From the NCBI GenBank assembly GCA_002395155.1, contig DGWD01000004.1:63456-105462 (forward strand): 42,007 nucleotides of DNA, given 5' to 3'. Each line of letters starts with the position of its first letter. Position 1 is the first letter of the stretch. The notes under the pieces were generated by a model that worked only from the letters and a program-made list of their open reading frames with translations, was not told where the DNA came from and did not search any database. The translations under genes and the position numbers were made by a program. Positions 9,218 to 18,092 of the stretch are shown here, one piece after another. Source of the DNA: Treponema sp. UBA4267. Lineage in GTDB: Bacteria > Spirochaetota > Spirochaetia > Treponematales > Treponemataceae.

Positions 9218-10630
9218 ATGATTTACACAGATACAAGAGATAGCAGTATCAAGGCTGATTTTAAGACTGCTGTTATGGGCGGAATGAACCAGAAGACTGG
9301 AGGTTTATACATTCCTGTAGAATTTCCAAAACTTGATAAATCATTATTAAATAAAGATCCAGCTCCATCATTTAGAGATGTAGCTTTTAATATGGCAAAA
9401 CCTTATGTTGAAGGTGAAATTCCAGATGGAGATTTGGCTGCAATTATTCAGGATGCATATCCATTCCAGCCAAAAATTGTTCCATTAGATTCAGTTTCAT
9501 ATGTAATGGAACTTTTCCACGGTCCAACTTGTGCCTTCAAAGATTTTGGAGCACGTTTTATGGCTCGTGTAATGTCTTATTTCAATAGAAACGAAGATAC
9601 TCCACTCCACATTTTAGTTGCAACTTCAGGAGATACAGGATCTGCTGTAGGAAGTGCCTTCCATGGTGTTTCAGGACTTGATGTTACAATTTTGTACCCA
9701 GATGGAAAAATCAGTCCATTACAGGAAAAACAACTTTCTACATTTACAGGAAATGTCAGAGCACTTAAGGTAAAAGGAACTTTTGATGACTGTCAGAAGC
9801 TTGTAAAAACAGCCTTTACAGATACAGAACTTCGTGGAAAACTCCGTCTTTCATCTGCAAACTCAATCAACATTGCTCGTCTTCTTCCTCAGTCTTTCTA
9901 CTATATGTACACTGCTCTTACAGTAAAAAATCGCTGTAAGATTGACAATAAGATTTTAGACCCTGCAATTATTATGGTCGTTCCTTCTGGAAATTTCGGA
10001 AACCTTACTTCTGGTTTAATCGCTAGAGAAATGGGTGCTCCAATCGAAGGTTTTACAGCCGCAACAAATACAAACAAAACAATTCCAGACTGGATTGCAA
10101 GTGGTGAATATAATGCCCGTCCATCTGTAGAAACATATGCAAATGCAATGGATGTAGGTGCTCCAAGTAATTACGAAAGAATCAAGGCTATGTACTCTCT
10201 TGAAGAAGTTCGCCATCTTTTTGCTTCATACTGGCAGGATAATGATGGAATTATCAAAGCAATTCAGGAATGTAAAGATAAAACTGGCTATACAATTGAT
10301 CCTCATGGAGCTATTGGATTTGCAGCTTGGGAAAACATCAAAAACGGTGGTATGGAAGCTCTTGTAAATGGTCAGAAAAATGATCCTAACAAACCAGGAC
10401 TTACTCCAAGCATTCCTGACTGGGCTAACAAAGTTATTAATAAAGAAGCTGTTGGCGTTATTCTTGAAACTGCATCTCCTGCAAAATTTGGAAAGATTGT
10501 TACAGATGCAACTGGACACGAACCACCAATGCCTGCACGTCTTGAAGAAGTTATGAGACTTCCAGACAGAGCAATTCCTATGGAAAATGATTACAATCAG
10601 TTTAAGGACTGGTTACTTGCAAATCTCTAG
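9218..10630 (+). CDS. thrC: threonine synthase
   Basis: A PLP enzyme of fold type II converting O-phosphohomoserine to threonine. The N-terminus has the threonine synthase signature MGGMNQKTGGLYIP. The PLP lysine is K108 in HGPTCAFKDFGARF, and the phosphate-binding ATSGDTGSA follows at about 135-143. Length of 470 fits the long ThrC type. AGGAG lies at good spacing before the ATG. It is the middle gene of a three-gene plus-strand unit, 21 bp after the lipoprotein gene and 25 bp before the next. Confidence 0.93.
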   Translation: MIYTDTRDSSIKADFKTAVMGGMNQKTGGLYIPVEFPKLDKSLLNKDPAPSFRDVAFNMAKPYVEGEIPDGDLAAIIQDAYPFQPKIVPLDSVSYVMELFHGPTCAFKDFGARFMARVMSYFNRNEDTPLHILVATSGDTGSAVGSAFHGVSGLDVTILYPDGKISPLQEKQLSTFTGNVRALKVKGTFDDCQKLVKTAFTDTELRGKLRLSSANSINIARLLPQSFYYMYTALTVKNRCKIDNKILDPAIIMVVPSGNFGNLTSGLIAREMGAPIEGFTAATNTNKTIPDWIASGEYNARPSVETYANAMDVGAPSNYERIKAMYSLEEVRHLFASYWQDNDGIIKAIQECKDKTGYTIDPHGAIGFAAWENIKNGGMEALVNGQKNDPNKPGLTPSIPDWANKVINKEAVGVILETASPAKFGKIVTDATGHEPPMPARLEEVMRLPDRAIPMENDYNQFKDWLLANL

Positions 10631-10655
10631 GAGCTCTTAGCACCAGGACTTGTAT

Positions 10656-11639
10656 ATGGGAAAAGTTAATAAAGTATTACTTATAATTTTAATTTCATTA
10701 ATTACTTTATTTCTTCTTTGCGTACTTGGACTTCGTTTATATTTTAGAATGCCAGTTCGCTCTTTTTATAAAGTAAGTGATAAAGAATTTGTAATACCTG
10801 GAACTAACAAAGGCTTTGTAGCACAAGGCCTTACCTATTCGGAAAATGATAAAAACTTTTATATGACCGGATATATGAAAGATAATTCTGCAAGTCCTAT
10901 CTATATCATAAATAAAGATTCTAAAAAGCTTATTAAAAAGGTTTTGATTTCAAATCCTGATGGATCAGCTTTTACAGATCATTGTGGCGGCTTTACCATT
11001 TACCACAATAAAATTTATCTTGCAGGTGGTGAAGACTGCTGTCTTTATGTAATTGATAAAAACAATATTGATAAGGCTGAAAACGCTTCTTTTATTGCTT
11101 ACGAAGATATTATTTCCTTAAAAACAGAAAATGATTACATAGGTGTTGCTTTTGTTAATACCTATGATGATTTACTCATTGCGGGAGAATTTTACCGAGA
11201 ACCTCAATATCCAACACTGCAAGGACACGAAATAACTTGTGCAGATGGTAAAAACAAAGCTTTTGCACTGGCTTTTAAGTTAGATGAAAACAAGGCTATA
11301 CCAGAAAAAGTTTATTCAATTCCAGGAAATGTTCAGGGAATGGAAATAACTCAGGATAAAATTTATCTTTCTACTTCATGGGGAACTTCTATTTCTCATA
11401 TTTATATTTATGATTCTTCAAAAGTAAAATCCAACTCAAATTACAATGTTTTAGGCACAGAAGTTCCCTTATACATTCTTGACTCAACAAATCTTGAAAA
11501 TGATATAAAGACTCCACCTATGTCAGAAGAAATAGTTCTTATTGACGGTAAACTTTATCAAGCTAATGAATCTGCTTCAAACAAGTATGTATTTGGCAAG
11601 TTTACAGGCGGAAAATATCTTTATTCATCATCATTCTAA
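10656..11639 (+). CDS. membrane-anchored beta-propeller-like protein, unknown function
   Basis: One N-terminal membrane helix (about residues 5-28) is followed by a roughly 300-residue extracytoplasmic region. The latter has repeated short beta-strand motifs such as GLTYSENDKNFYMTGY, KIYLAGGED and KIYLSTSW, which suggests a propeller of the SMP-30/quinoprotein type. No catalytic motif is recognised. The ATG at 10656 has AGGA eight bases upstream and is preferred to the TTG at 10650. It ends just before a strong terminator, so it closes the lipoprotein-thrC unit. Function unknown. Confidence 0.65.
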   Translation: MGKVNKVLLIILISLITLFLLCVLGLRLYFRMPVRSFYKVSDKEFVIPGTNKGFVAQGLTYSENDKNFYMTGYMKDNSASPIYIINKDSKKLIKKVLISNPDGSAFTDHCGGFTIYHNKIYLAGGEDCCLYVIDKNNIDKAENASFIAYEDIISLKTENDYIGVAFVNTYDDLLIAGEFYREPQYPTLQGHEITCADGKNKAFALAFKLDENKAIPEKVYSIPGNVQGMEITQDKIYLSTSWGTSISHIYIYDSSKVKSNSNYNVLGTEVPLYILDSTNLENDIKTPPMSEEIVLIDGKLYQANESASNKYVFGKFTGGKYLYSSSF

Positions 11640-11640
11640 A

Positions 11641-11681
11641 AAAAAACTCAAAAGACTTTTTACATCTTTTGAGTTTTTTTT
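11641..11681. terminator. bidirectional intrinsic terminator
   Basis: AACTCAAAAG (11645-11654) pairs with CTTTTGAGTT (11666-11675), with an 11-nt loop. A-rich bases before and an eight-T tract after (11674-11681) let it work in both directions, ending the thrC unit on plus and cmk on minus. Confidence 0.9.
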
Positions 11682-11699
11682 GTTTATAGATTTTTTTCT

Positions 11700-12245
11700 T
11701 TATAAAGTAATAAGCCCTTTTTCTACCAGTTTATCCAGAATTATATTTACAATTTCTTCCGGAGTTTTATCATTTACATCTATAATAATATCAACAAAAT
11801 TGTAGTCGTTATTGTCTATTCCATAAAAAGCCTTGTAACGACCAGTATCTTCGCGGTCTCTCATTGCAGTAAAATCTTTTATAGCCTGTAAATCTCCACC
11901 TTCACGGTTATAAACTCGTCTAGCCCGGGTTTCATCTGAAGCATAGAGATAAACTTTCAAATCGGCCTCTTTAAGCATCCAAATGGCAAGACGACTACCT
12001 AGAACACATGGTTCAGCGAGAGCAAGTTCTACCTGATGTTTATCAACATACTTATCGTAAGAATCATCATTTTTTGCAGCTTCAATTACCTGAGCAAGTG
12101 TCATATTTTTTTCAGCCGCAAGCTGACGGAAGGTATAATTTATAAGTTTTACTCCAAGTTTTTGTGAAAGCAAAGTTGAAACAGTTGTATTTCCACAACC
12201 AGACTTACCACTAATTGCTACACGAATCTCTTTATTTAAAGTCAT
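11700..12245 (-). CDS. cmk: cytidylate kinase-like protein (archaeal-type CMK)
   Basis: A 181-residue P-loop kinase that probably phosphorylates CMP/dCMP. The P-loop reads GKSGCGNTT (13-21): the usual lysine is replaced by Asn. The short archaeal-type CMK branch is known to carry GSGTTT there, so this is a family trait and not decay. RARRVYNREGG and the lid RDREDTGRYKAFYGID support the NMP kinase fold. It lies 18 bp after yicC and is the last gene of the murC-ppk2-yicC-cmk block. Substrate (CMP versus another NMP) is inferred from family. Confidence 0.8.
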   Translation of the reverse strand: MTLNKEIRVAISGKSGCGNTTVSTLLSQKLGVKLINYTFRQLAAEKNMTLAQVIEAAKNDDSYDKYVDKHQVELALAEPCVLGSRLAIWMLKEADLKVYLYASDETRARRVYNREGGDLQAIKDFTAMRDREDTGRYKAFYGIDNNDYNFVDIIIDVNDKTPEEIVNIILDKLVEKGLITL

Positions 12246-12263
12246 ACAAACTCCTTTTATAGC

Positions 12264-13130
12264 TTACTCTACATTTTTAGCCTGTTCTCTTATATTTTCC
12301 AGGCTGTCTTTGGCGGTAATAACCATTGCACCAACTTCGGCAAATTGATTTTTACTGCCAATAGTATTAATTTCACGATTCATTTCCTGACATATAAAAT
12401 CTAACTTTTTACCAGGAACAGGATTATTTTCTAATTCATTTTTCATTGCCGAAATATGACTATTCAAACGTACAATTTCTTCATTAATTGTATATTTTAC
12501 CAGCATGGCGGCAGTTTCTGTCATAATTCTGTTTTCATCGGCATGTTCACCCAAAAGTTCTTTAAACTTGCTTGTAATCTGTTCCTTAAAAATTTCTTCC
12601 ATCTTCGGCTGCCACTCTACAAAGAACTTAGCACATTCTTCCAGTTTTGAAAGTTTTGCAAGCAAATCCTTTTTCATATTTTCCCCTTCACGGGTACGAT
12701 CAGAAACAAAAGTTTTGAGAGCTGAATCAAAAAGAGGATCTATAAGGCCTTTGTACTTTTCTACATCATAAGATTTATTTGAATTCAAAACTCCAGGCTG
12801 ACTTATAATCAAACTCAAAGGAATCTCTGTAGAATAACCGGTAGCCTGAGCAACTTTTTTAATTGCTTCCAGATAAGATTTTGCAACTCCTGTATCTGCA
12901 GAAATTTCTGTATCAGATTCAAGTTCTTTTACACGAATGTAAACATCAACCTTTCCGCGCAAAACTTTTTCAGAAATCTTATTACGATAGTAACTTTCAA
13001 GTTGATTTAAATATGGAGGAAGATTGATTGTTAAATCTAAAAATCTTGAATTAACTGATTTAATTTCTACAGAAACAACTGCAGTATCTCCAGATTTTTC
13101 TTCATAGGCATAGCCGGTCATTGATGTCAT
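12264..13130 (-). CDS. yicC: YicC-family endoribonuclease
   Basis: A 288-residue protein with the YicC N-terminal signature MTSMTGYA and EIKSVNSRFLDL, and the C-terminal signature GKKLDFICQEMNREINT followed by IGSK. YicC proteins are single-strand RNA endonucleases affecting small RNA stability in E. coli, and the role here is inferred from family. Its start lies 2 bp after the ppk2 stop, so it is translationally close-coupled, and cmk follows 18 bp later. Confidence 0.92.
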   Translation of the reverse strand: MTSMTGYAYEEKSGDTAVVSVEIKSVNSRFLDLTINLPPYLNQLESYYRNKISEKVLRGKVDVYIRVKELESDTEISADTGVAKSYLEAIKKVAQATGYSTEIPLSLIISQPGVLNSNKSYDVEKYKGLIDPLFDSALKTFVSDRTREGENMKKDLLAKLSKLEECAKFFVEWQPKMEEIFKEQITSKFKELLGEHADENRIMTETAAMLVKYTINEEIVRLNSHISAMKNELENNPVPGKKLDFICQEMNREINTIGSKNQFAEVGAMVITAKDSLENIREQAKNVE

Positions 13131-13132
13131 TT

Positions 13133-14005
13133 TTATTTACCCTCTTTTTCAAGCATATTTTTACAGTTTGCCAGATTTTCTTTTTGTTCTTTAGAAATTT
13201 CTGGATATTTTGGATCAATATCCTTCATTACATCCAGAATGACTTCTGACACAAGATATCTTGCAAACCATTTTTGATCTGCTGGTATTACATACCAAGG
13301 ACAATCTTTTGTTGAAGTATTATTAATTGCTGCTTCAAAAGCTTCCTGGTATTTTTCAAAGAACTGACGTTCCTTAATATCATTTTCACTAAATTTCCAG
13401 TTTTTTTCAGGTCGATTTATTCTGTCCAAAAAGCGTTTTTTCTGTTCATCTTTAGAAAGATTAAGGAAAAATTTAATTACACGAATTGAATTTGCATGCA
13501 AATATTTTTCAAAACCTTTTATATCTGAATATTTCTGATCTATGTAATCTACTTTCTTTAAACGTTTTGGTAAATCATAATCCTTAAAAAATTCATGTAC
13601 TTTTACAACCAGAACTTCTTCATAGTAAGAACGATTAAAAACCGCAATCTTACCCTTCATTGGCATATTTTTATGATAACGCCACAAAAAGTCATGACTT
13701 GCTTCATCGGCACTTGGACCTTTATAACTATAAACATCAATTCCAAGAGGATTAACCCCAGTCAGAACGTGTGATATAGTTGAATCCTTTCCACCAGCGT
13801 CGAGGGCCTGAAAACAAATTAAAACAGCTTCCTTATGTTCTGCATAAAGAGCACTTTGAAGCTGGGCAATTTTCTCTGAGTTTTTATGAGTCTTTTCTAC
13901 AAGTTCTGCCTTATATTCTTCAAGACCATTAGAATCTGTTGGAGTTTTCTTTATCTTAAACTCTTTTGATCCGTCTACACGATAATTTGAAATCTTAATA
14001 TCCAT
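13133..14005 (-). CDS. ppk2: polyphosphate kinase 2
   Basis: Transfers phosphate between polyphosphate and nucleotides. The Walker A region is DAGGKDS (residues 69-75), and the Walker B region AVFNRSYYEE (121-130) is the PPK2 hallmark. Size (290) is that of a single-domain PPK2. Whether it prefers AMP or NDPs cannot be decided by eye. AGGAG lies at good spacing before the ATG. It starts 46 bp after the murC stop with no terminator between, and yicC follows after 2 bp, so the four genes probably form one unit. Confidence 0.92.
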   Translation of the reverse strand: MDIKISNYRVDGSKEFKIKKTPTDSNGLEEYKAELVEKTHKNSEKIAQLQSALYAEHKEAVLICFQALDAGGKDSTISHVLTGVNPLGIDVYSYKGPSADEASHDFLWRYHKNMPMKGKIAVFNRSYYEEVLVVKVHEFFKDYDLPKRLKKVDYIDQKYSDIKGFEKYLHANSIRVIKFFLNLSKDEQKKRFLDRINRPEKNWKFSENDIKERQFFEKYQEAFEAAINNTSTKDCPWYVIPADQKWFARYLVSEVILDVMKDIDPKYPEISKEQKENLANCKNMLEKEGK

Positions 14006-14051
14006 GATAAAACTCCTTTCTTCGTAATTTCAGAATAATTTTATCATAGAT

Positions 14052-15554
14052 TTATTTATTCTCAAGAATTGCCTTACCAAGCTTCCAGTTATCTCCAGCT
14101 CCCATGGTAACAAAAAGATAGCCATCAGGATATTGTGATGAAAGAGGTTTGTTTAAAAGTTCTTCTGCCAAAGTTTTAGCATCAAGAATTTCTTCAAAAT
14201 AGTACAAATTATCCTTATTTCCATTTTTGTACATTACAACTTCATCATACAAAGTCTTACCTGTAATTGAAAAATCAGCAGGATTTTCGCGGGCCGAAGA
14301 ATAAATTTTATGAAGAATAACAATATCCGCAGAATCAAAACAAGCTGCAAATTCCTTGAGTAAGGCCTGAGTTCTGGAGTAAGTATGACTCATAAAATCA
14401 ACAATAATTTTGCGTCCCTTATAAAAATCTCTGTAACCTTCAAGGGTAGTTTTTACAGCTGTAGGATGATGTCCATAATCATCTATAACTAAAACAGAAT
14501 TTCCGTTTTTATTCTTAAACTGCCCTACAATTTCGCTGCGTCTTTTACCACCAGAAAACTTTGCCAGACCAAGACCAATTTCTTTTTCATAATCAAGAGG
14601 ATTTTTACCGTATTCCTTCAAAAGCTGGCATACCAAAGCAAGTGCGGCAAGAGCATCCATAACCTCATGTTTTCCAGGCATTTTAAGATACATTTCCTTA
14701 TTAAAAAGGCCTGCCTTAAAGCGGTTTTCCTCATTTTCAACCTTACCAAAAGTAAGTTTATAATCTCCATCAGCCTTAGTTCCATAAGGAATTAGATTGA
14801 TATCGGATCGTTTAGTTTTTACGATTTCTGCTACCTCGCATGCACCTTTATCGTCAGCACAGTAAATTAAATCTCCGTCCTGAGGAAGTTTACATACATA
14901 ATCAACAAAAGCATCTCTAATATCATTGTAAGTTGGATAATAATCTTCATGATCTGATTCTACAGAAGTTAAAATAATTTTTTGAGGACAGAAAGACATA
15001 AAATGCCTCTGGTACTCACAAGTTTCAGCAACAAAAATAGATTTTTCTGAATTTTTAATTAACGGAGATGTATAAGTACAAGTTCCTCCAAAAGAATTAA
15101 TAATAGAACCTGCCAAAACCTGACTTGGTAAATCAATTTCTTTTAAGATTGTACCAACAAGACCTGTGGTAGAAGTTTTTCCATGAACTCCGCAAACTCC
15201 GCAGGAATATGCTCTTGAACTGTAGGAACCAAGAGCCTGGGTATATAAAAGACAAGGAATGCCTCTTTTTTGAGCTTCAATTAAATCTGGATTTTTATCA
15301 TGTTTATAAGCTGAAGAATAAATTACATAATCAACTTTATCATTAATGTTATTTGCTGAAAAAGGAAGAGCCTTTAAGCCAAGTTTTTCTATAATTTCAT
15401 CGGTGTAAAAACGTTCAGAAACATCAGAACCTGTAATTATAGCCCCTTTATGATAAAGAATTTCTACAAGGGCAGCCATTCCTGTTCCCTTGATTCCAAC
15501 AAAATGAATATGAAGGCCAGACAAATTTTCTGGCAAAGAAGTAGTATTTTCCAT
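14052..15554 (-). CDS. murC: UDP-N-acetylmuramate--L-alanine ligase
   Basis: Adds the first stem-peptide residue in peptidoglycan synthesis. The N-terminal Rossmann motif is HFVGIKGTGM (residues 17-26), the ATP P-loop is GVHGKTST (122-129), and DDYGHHP is in the central domain. I place the start at the ATG at 15554 (500 residues). The frame is open 22 codons further, but those codons run through a terminator hairpin at 15592-15628, so they cannot be translated from a murC transcript. A TATAAT on the minus strand (about 15572-15577) may be the -10 element. Mpl is the closest paralogue, but one MurC/Mpl gene next to no other mur genes fits MurC better. Confidence 0.88.
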   Translation of the reverse strand: MENTTSLPENLSGLHIHFVGIKGTGMAALVEILYHKGAIITGSDVSERFYTDEIIEKLGLKALPFSANNINDKVDYVIYSSAYKHDKNPDLIEAQKRGIPCLLYTQALGSYSSRAYSCGVCGVHGKTSTTGLVGTILKEIDLPSQVLAGSIINSFGGTCTYTSPLIKNSEKSIFVAETCEYQRHFMSFCPQKIILTSVESDHEDYYPTYNDIRDAFVDYVCKLPQDGDLIYCADDKGACEVAEIVKTKRSDINLIPYGTKADGDYKLTFGKVENEENRFKAGLFNKEMYLKMPGKHEVMDALAALALVCQLLKEYGKNPLDYEKEIGLGLAKFSGGKRRSEIVGQFKNKNGNSVLVIDDYGHHPTAVKTTLEGYRDFYKGRKIIVDFMSHTYSRTQALLKEFAACFDSADIVILHKIYSSARENPADFSITGKTLYDEVVMYKNGNKDNLYYFEEILDAKTLAEELLNKPLSSQYPDGYLFVTMGAGDNWKLGKAILENK

Positions 15555-15591
15555 AATATACGAATGCCTTTCATAAATTATAACGAATATA

Positions 15592-15628
15592 TAAAAAAAA
15601 ATCACTGAGAAGCAACGCATCCCAGTGA
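15592..15628 (-). terminator. intrinsic terminator of the flagellar operon
   Basis: On the minus strand TCACTGGGA pairs with TCTCAGTGA over 9 bp (15602-15610 and 15620-15628, one G-T wobble) around a 9-nt loop, followed by nine T. It lies between the flgJ-type gene and murC and separates the two units. Confidence 0.92.
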
Positions 15629-15667
15629 CTGATGATGTAAACTATTATAAACAGGAGGAAACCTGAT

Positions 15668-16180
15668 TTATACCAAACTTAAATAAATCTGATCTGCAAG
15701 ACCAAAACCTGCATTTTTTGTCATTGAAGTAGCATATTCATCATAGAGCATATCTTCATAGGTCTGTTTTGCAAAATCAGATTCCTGACTTTTCATTACT
15801 GTTTTACGCATTGCCGAAAGCATTTGCTTAACAAAGTAACTTTCTAATTCCATTGATTTTTCATACAATTCTGAGGTGCGGTCAATTGTTTTCTGATGAA
15901 CATGTGGATTAGACTGATTGATAGCGGCACCAACAGGAGCAGAAACTTTATCTTTTGAAGATGTATAAGTTCCACTAAAACCTGAAGAATAATCTCCGTT
16001 TAAGCGTCCATTTTCTGCAATCTGTTCAGAAGAAACAGTTCCCCTTCCGTCATTCTGAGACTGCATTCTTTTTATCAAATCTGAAAACTTTGTAGAATCA
16101 GCATTATTTTTTGCAGAAGCAAGAGCCCCCTGCCCATTTGTAATTTCACTAAATGTATTTGAAACTAATCCAACGTTCAT
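15668..16180 (-). CDS. flgJ: flagellar rod-binding protein (FlgJ N-domain only)
   Basis: A 170-residue protein whose C-terminal half (about 95-170) is a rod-binding domain: ELESYFVKQMLSAMRKT, then YEDMLYDEYA, then GFGLADQIYLSL. The N-terminal half is Ser/Asn/Gln-rich. The muramidase domain of enterobacterial FlgJ is absent, as is usual outside gamma-proteobacteria, so another enzyme must open the peptidoglycan for the rod. AGGGG precedes the ATG at good spacing and is formed by the last copy of the heptamer repeat. It is the third gene of the flgF-flgG-flgJ unit and is followed by a strong terminator. Confidence 0.85.
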   Translation of the reverse strand: MNVGLVSNTFSEITNGQGALASAKNNADSTKFSDLIKRMQSQNDGRGTVSSEQIAENGRLNGDYSSGFSGTYTSSKDKVSAPVGAAINQSNPHVHQKTIDRTSELYEKSMELESYFVKQMLSAMRKTVMKSQESDFAKQTYEDMLYDEYATSMTKNAGFGLADQIYLSLV

Positions 16181-16190
16181 ACTAAATTCC

Positions 16191-16320
16191 CCTAAAACCT
16201 ATCACCCAACACCTAAAACCTAGCACCTAGCACCTAGCACCTAGCACCTAAAACCTAGCACCTAGCACCTAAAACCTATCACCTAGTACCTAGCACCTAG
16301 AACCTAGAACCTATCACCTA
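16191..16320. repeat. tandem array of 18 degenerate heptamers (CCTAGCA type)
   Basis: From 16191 to 16316 the plus strand consists of 18 contiguous 7-mers beginning CC, followed by CCTA at 16317-16320. Counts: CCTAGCA seven, CCTAAAA four, CCTATCA three, CCTAGAA two, CCTAGTA one, CCCAACA one. On the minus strand (sense) the unit is TAGGTNN. The first unit supplies the flgG stop codon TAG, and the last one supplies the Shine-Dalgarno sequence of the flgJ-type gene. It fills the whole intergenic gap inside the flagellar operon. No spacer structure, so not a CRISPR. Confidence 0.97.
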
Positions 16321-17112
16321 GCGTTTCAGGCTTACCGCTGTCTGCAGCATTGAATCTGATGTCTGAATTGCCTTACTATTGAATTCATAGGCACGCTGAG
16401 CTACAATCATCTGTACCATTTCATTAACGACAGAAACGTTAGACATTTCAAGGAATTTATGTCTTGTATCACCAAATCCATCATATCCAGGGCGACCTGC
16501 AATTGCTTCACCACTTGCTGAAGTTACCTTAAAAAGATTGTCACCTTCGGCCTGTAAACCAACTGCATTTGGGAATCTGTACAATTCCAGCTGACCAACT
16601 TCAACAGGATCATTTCCACCATTTACTTTTACAGAAACTAAACCTGTCTGAGTAATATTCAAAGTAGAAACATCGTATCCTTCTGGAAGAATAATTTCAG
16701 GAATTACACGAAGACCATTATTTGTTACAAGCTGACCATTTGAATCAACTTTGAAAGAACCATCTCTTGTATATGCATAAGATCCGTCGTATTTTTGAAC
16801 GCGGAAGTAACCTTCACCAACGATAGCAACATCTGTATCAACACCAGTATTCTGCAAAGAACCCTGAGTCATAATTCTCTGTGTTGCACCAATTTTTACA
16901 CCAGTACCCTGCTGAATTCCAACTGGAGTAACAGTATCTTCTGTAGCAGGAGTTCCTGCCAGTTTTACATTCTGATAAACTAAATCTTCAAATTCTACAC
17001 GCTGCTGTTTATAACCAGTTGTATTTACATTTGAAAGGTTGTTTGAAATTGCGTCAATGTTTGACTGCTGTCCGTTCATGCCTGTTGCGGCTGTCCAAAG
17101 TGATCTAACCAT
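16318..17112 (-). CDS. flgG: flagellar distal rod protein FlgG
   Basis: A 264-residue rod protein of the periplasmic flagellum. The N-terminus has MVRSLWTAATGMNGQQSN and the flagellar rod/hook signature NNLSNVNTTGYK. The C-terminus has EMSNVSVVNEMVQMIVAQRAYEFNSKAIQT, and the central D1/hook-like part is GQGTGVKIG-like. The length is typical of FlgG. It lies 13 bp after flgF. The stop codon is TAG and is the first unit of the tandem heptamer repeat. Confidence 0.95.
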   Translation of the reverse strand: MVRSLWTAATGMNGQQSNIDAISNNLSNVNTTGYKQQRVEFEDLVYQNVKLAGTPATEDTVTPVGIQQGTGVKIGATQRIMTQGSLQNTGVDTDVAIVGEGYFRVQKYDGSYAYTRDGSFKVDSNGQLVTNNGLRVIPEIILPEGYDVSTLNITQTGLVSVKVNGGNDPVEVGQLELYRFPNAVGLQAEGDNLFKVTSASGEAIAGRPGYDGFGDTRHKFLEMSNVSVVNEMVQMIVAQRAYEFNSKAIQTSDSMLQTAVSLKR

Positions 17113-17125
17113 TTTTTACCTGCTC

Positions 17126-17923
17126 CTATGAAAGCTGTGCTACTTTCTGCCAGAGAGTAGACATCATTGAATCTTCAGAAGTGATTGTTTTCTGATTTGC
17201 TTCATAAGCACGGTTTACTTCAATCATCTGAACCATTTCATTTACTACATTAACATTTGAAGTTTCTGAATAGCCCTGTAAAAACTTAGGTCGTTCATTT
17301 CCTTCTGCAATGTGAGCAGGACCAGCAATATCATTTGTAGAATAGAAACTTTCTCCCATTTTTTTGAGGTAACGTTCATTATCAAAACGAACTACCTTAA
17401 AACGGTCAATTTCTGTTCCATCTTCTGATTTAGAAATAATTCCATCTTCATTGATTGTAAATTTATCATCATCAACAAAGATATAACCATTTTCTCCAAG
17501 AACCGGATATCCATCTTTTGTTTCAAGAATTCCTTCTTTTCCAATAAGAAAGTTTCCGTTTCTGGTGTAACGTTCACCAGCTGGAGTGTCTATAACGTAA
17601 AAACCTTTACCACTTAAAGCAGCATCAGTTTTTGTATTTGTAATTTTGAAAGAGCCCTGGGCAAAATCAATATAATTTTCATTTGTTTCTACACCAAGAC
17701 CAAGTTTACCAATAACAGGAGCTGCTTCTGCAGAACCTTCATTAGTATGGTAAACACCATCTAAATTTGTTCTACGAATTAAAAGTTCTGGAAAAGACTT
17801 TGAAACTGTAATATCTCTTTTATAACCGGCTGTATCAACATTTGCCAGATTATTTGCAATAGCATCAAGTCTGTTCTGCTGGGCATTCATTCCAGATGCA
17901 CCAGTGTACCAACCACGAATCAT
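17126..17923 (-). CDS. flgF: flagellar proximal rod protein, FlgF/FlgG-like
   Basis: A 265-residue rod protein with MIRGWYTGASGMNAQQN at the N-terminus, ANNLANVDTAGYK as the rod signature, and SNVNVVNEMVQMIEVNRAYEANQK at the C-terminus. Position immediately before flgG and moderate divergence from it fit FlgF. The start is the ATG at 17923: GGAGG lies just before it, and the in-frame ATG four codons upstream lies at the edge of that Shine-Dalgarno sequence. It heads the flagellar unit behind a sigma-28-type promoter. Confidence 0.88.
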   Translation of the reverse strand: MIRGWYTGASGMNAQQNRLDAIANNLANVDTAGYKRDITVSKSFPELLIRRTNLDGVYHTNEGSAEAAPVIGKLGLGVETNENYIDFAQGSFKITNTKTDAALSGKGFYVIDTPAGERYTRNGNFLIGKEGILETKDGYPVLGENGYIFVDDDKFTINEDGIISKSEDGTEIDRFKVVRFDNERYLKKMGESFYSTNDIAGPAHIAEGNERPKFLQGYSETSNVNVVNEMVQMIEVNRAYEANQKTITSEDSMMSTLWQKVAQLS

Positions 17924-17962
17924 TTTTTCCTCCATTAATTAATTTGTTTACATCTATTTTAA

Positions 17963-17989
17963 TAATCGGAAAGCCAAAAAATTTGTTTA
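17963..17989 (-). promoter_or_regulatory. candidate sigma-28 (FliA) promoter of flgF-flgG-flgJ
   Basis: On the minus strand TAAA (17986-17989), exactly 15 bp, then TCCGATTA (17963-17970) closely match the sigma-28 consensus TAAA-N15-GCCGATAA (six of eight in the -10 box). Transcription would start about 30 nt before the flgF ATG. Confidence 0.65.
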
Positions 17990-17999
17990 GAAAAAAGAT

Positions 18000-18028
18000 T
18001 TGATTATGATTAAATCTTATGATATTCT
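18000..18028 (+). promoter_or_regulatory. candidate promoter of the phosphatase gene
   Basis: TTGATT (18000-18005), a 17-bp spacer and TATTCT (18023-18028) match consensus in four of six positions each. It lies back-to-back with the flagellar promoter in the 169-bp divergent gap. The leader would be about 58 nt, with AGAGG before the ATG at 18093. Confidence 0.45.
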
Positions 18029-18092
18029 ATTGATAGTTAATCTATCACCCTAACTGTACAACTATCACATTTATTTTCAAAGAGGCCTTTTT

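Noticed and set aside
11700..12245. Missing P-loop lysine in the cytidylate kinase taken as decay
   Set aside because: The archaeal-type CMK branch carries a non-lysine residue there, so it is a family trait.
15555..15620. 22-codon N-terminal extension of murC
   Set aside because: It runs through the terminator of the flagellar operon.
16191..16320. Heptamer array considered as a CRISPR
   Set aside because: Unit of 7 bp with no spacers and no cas genes.
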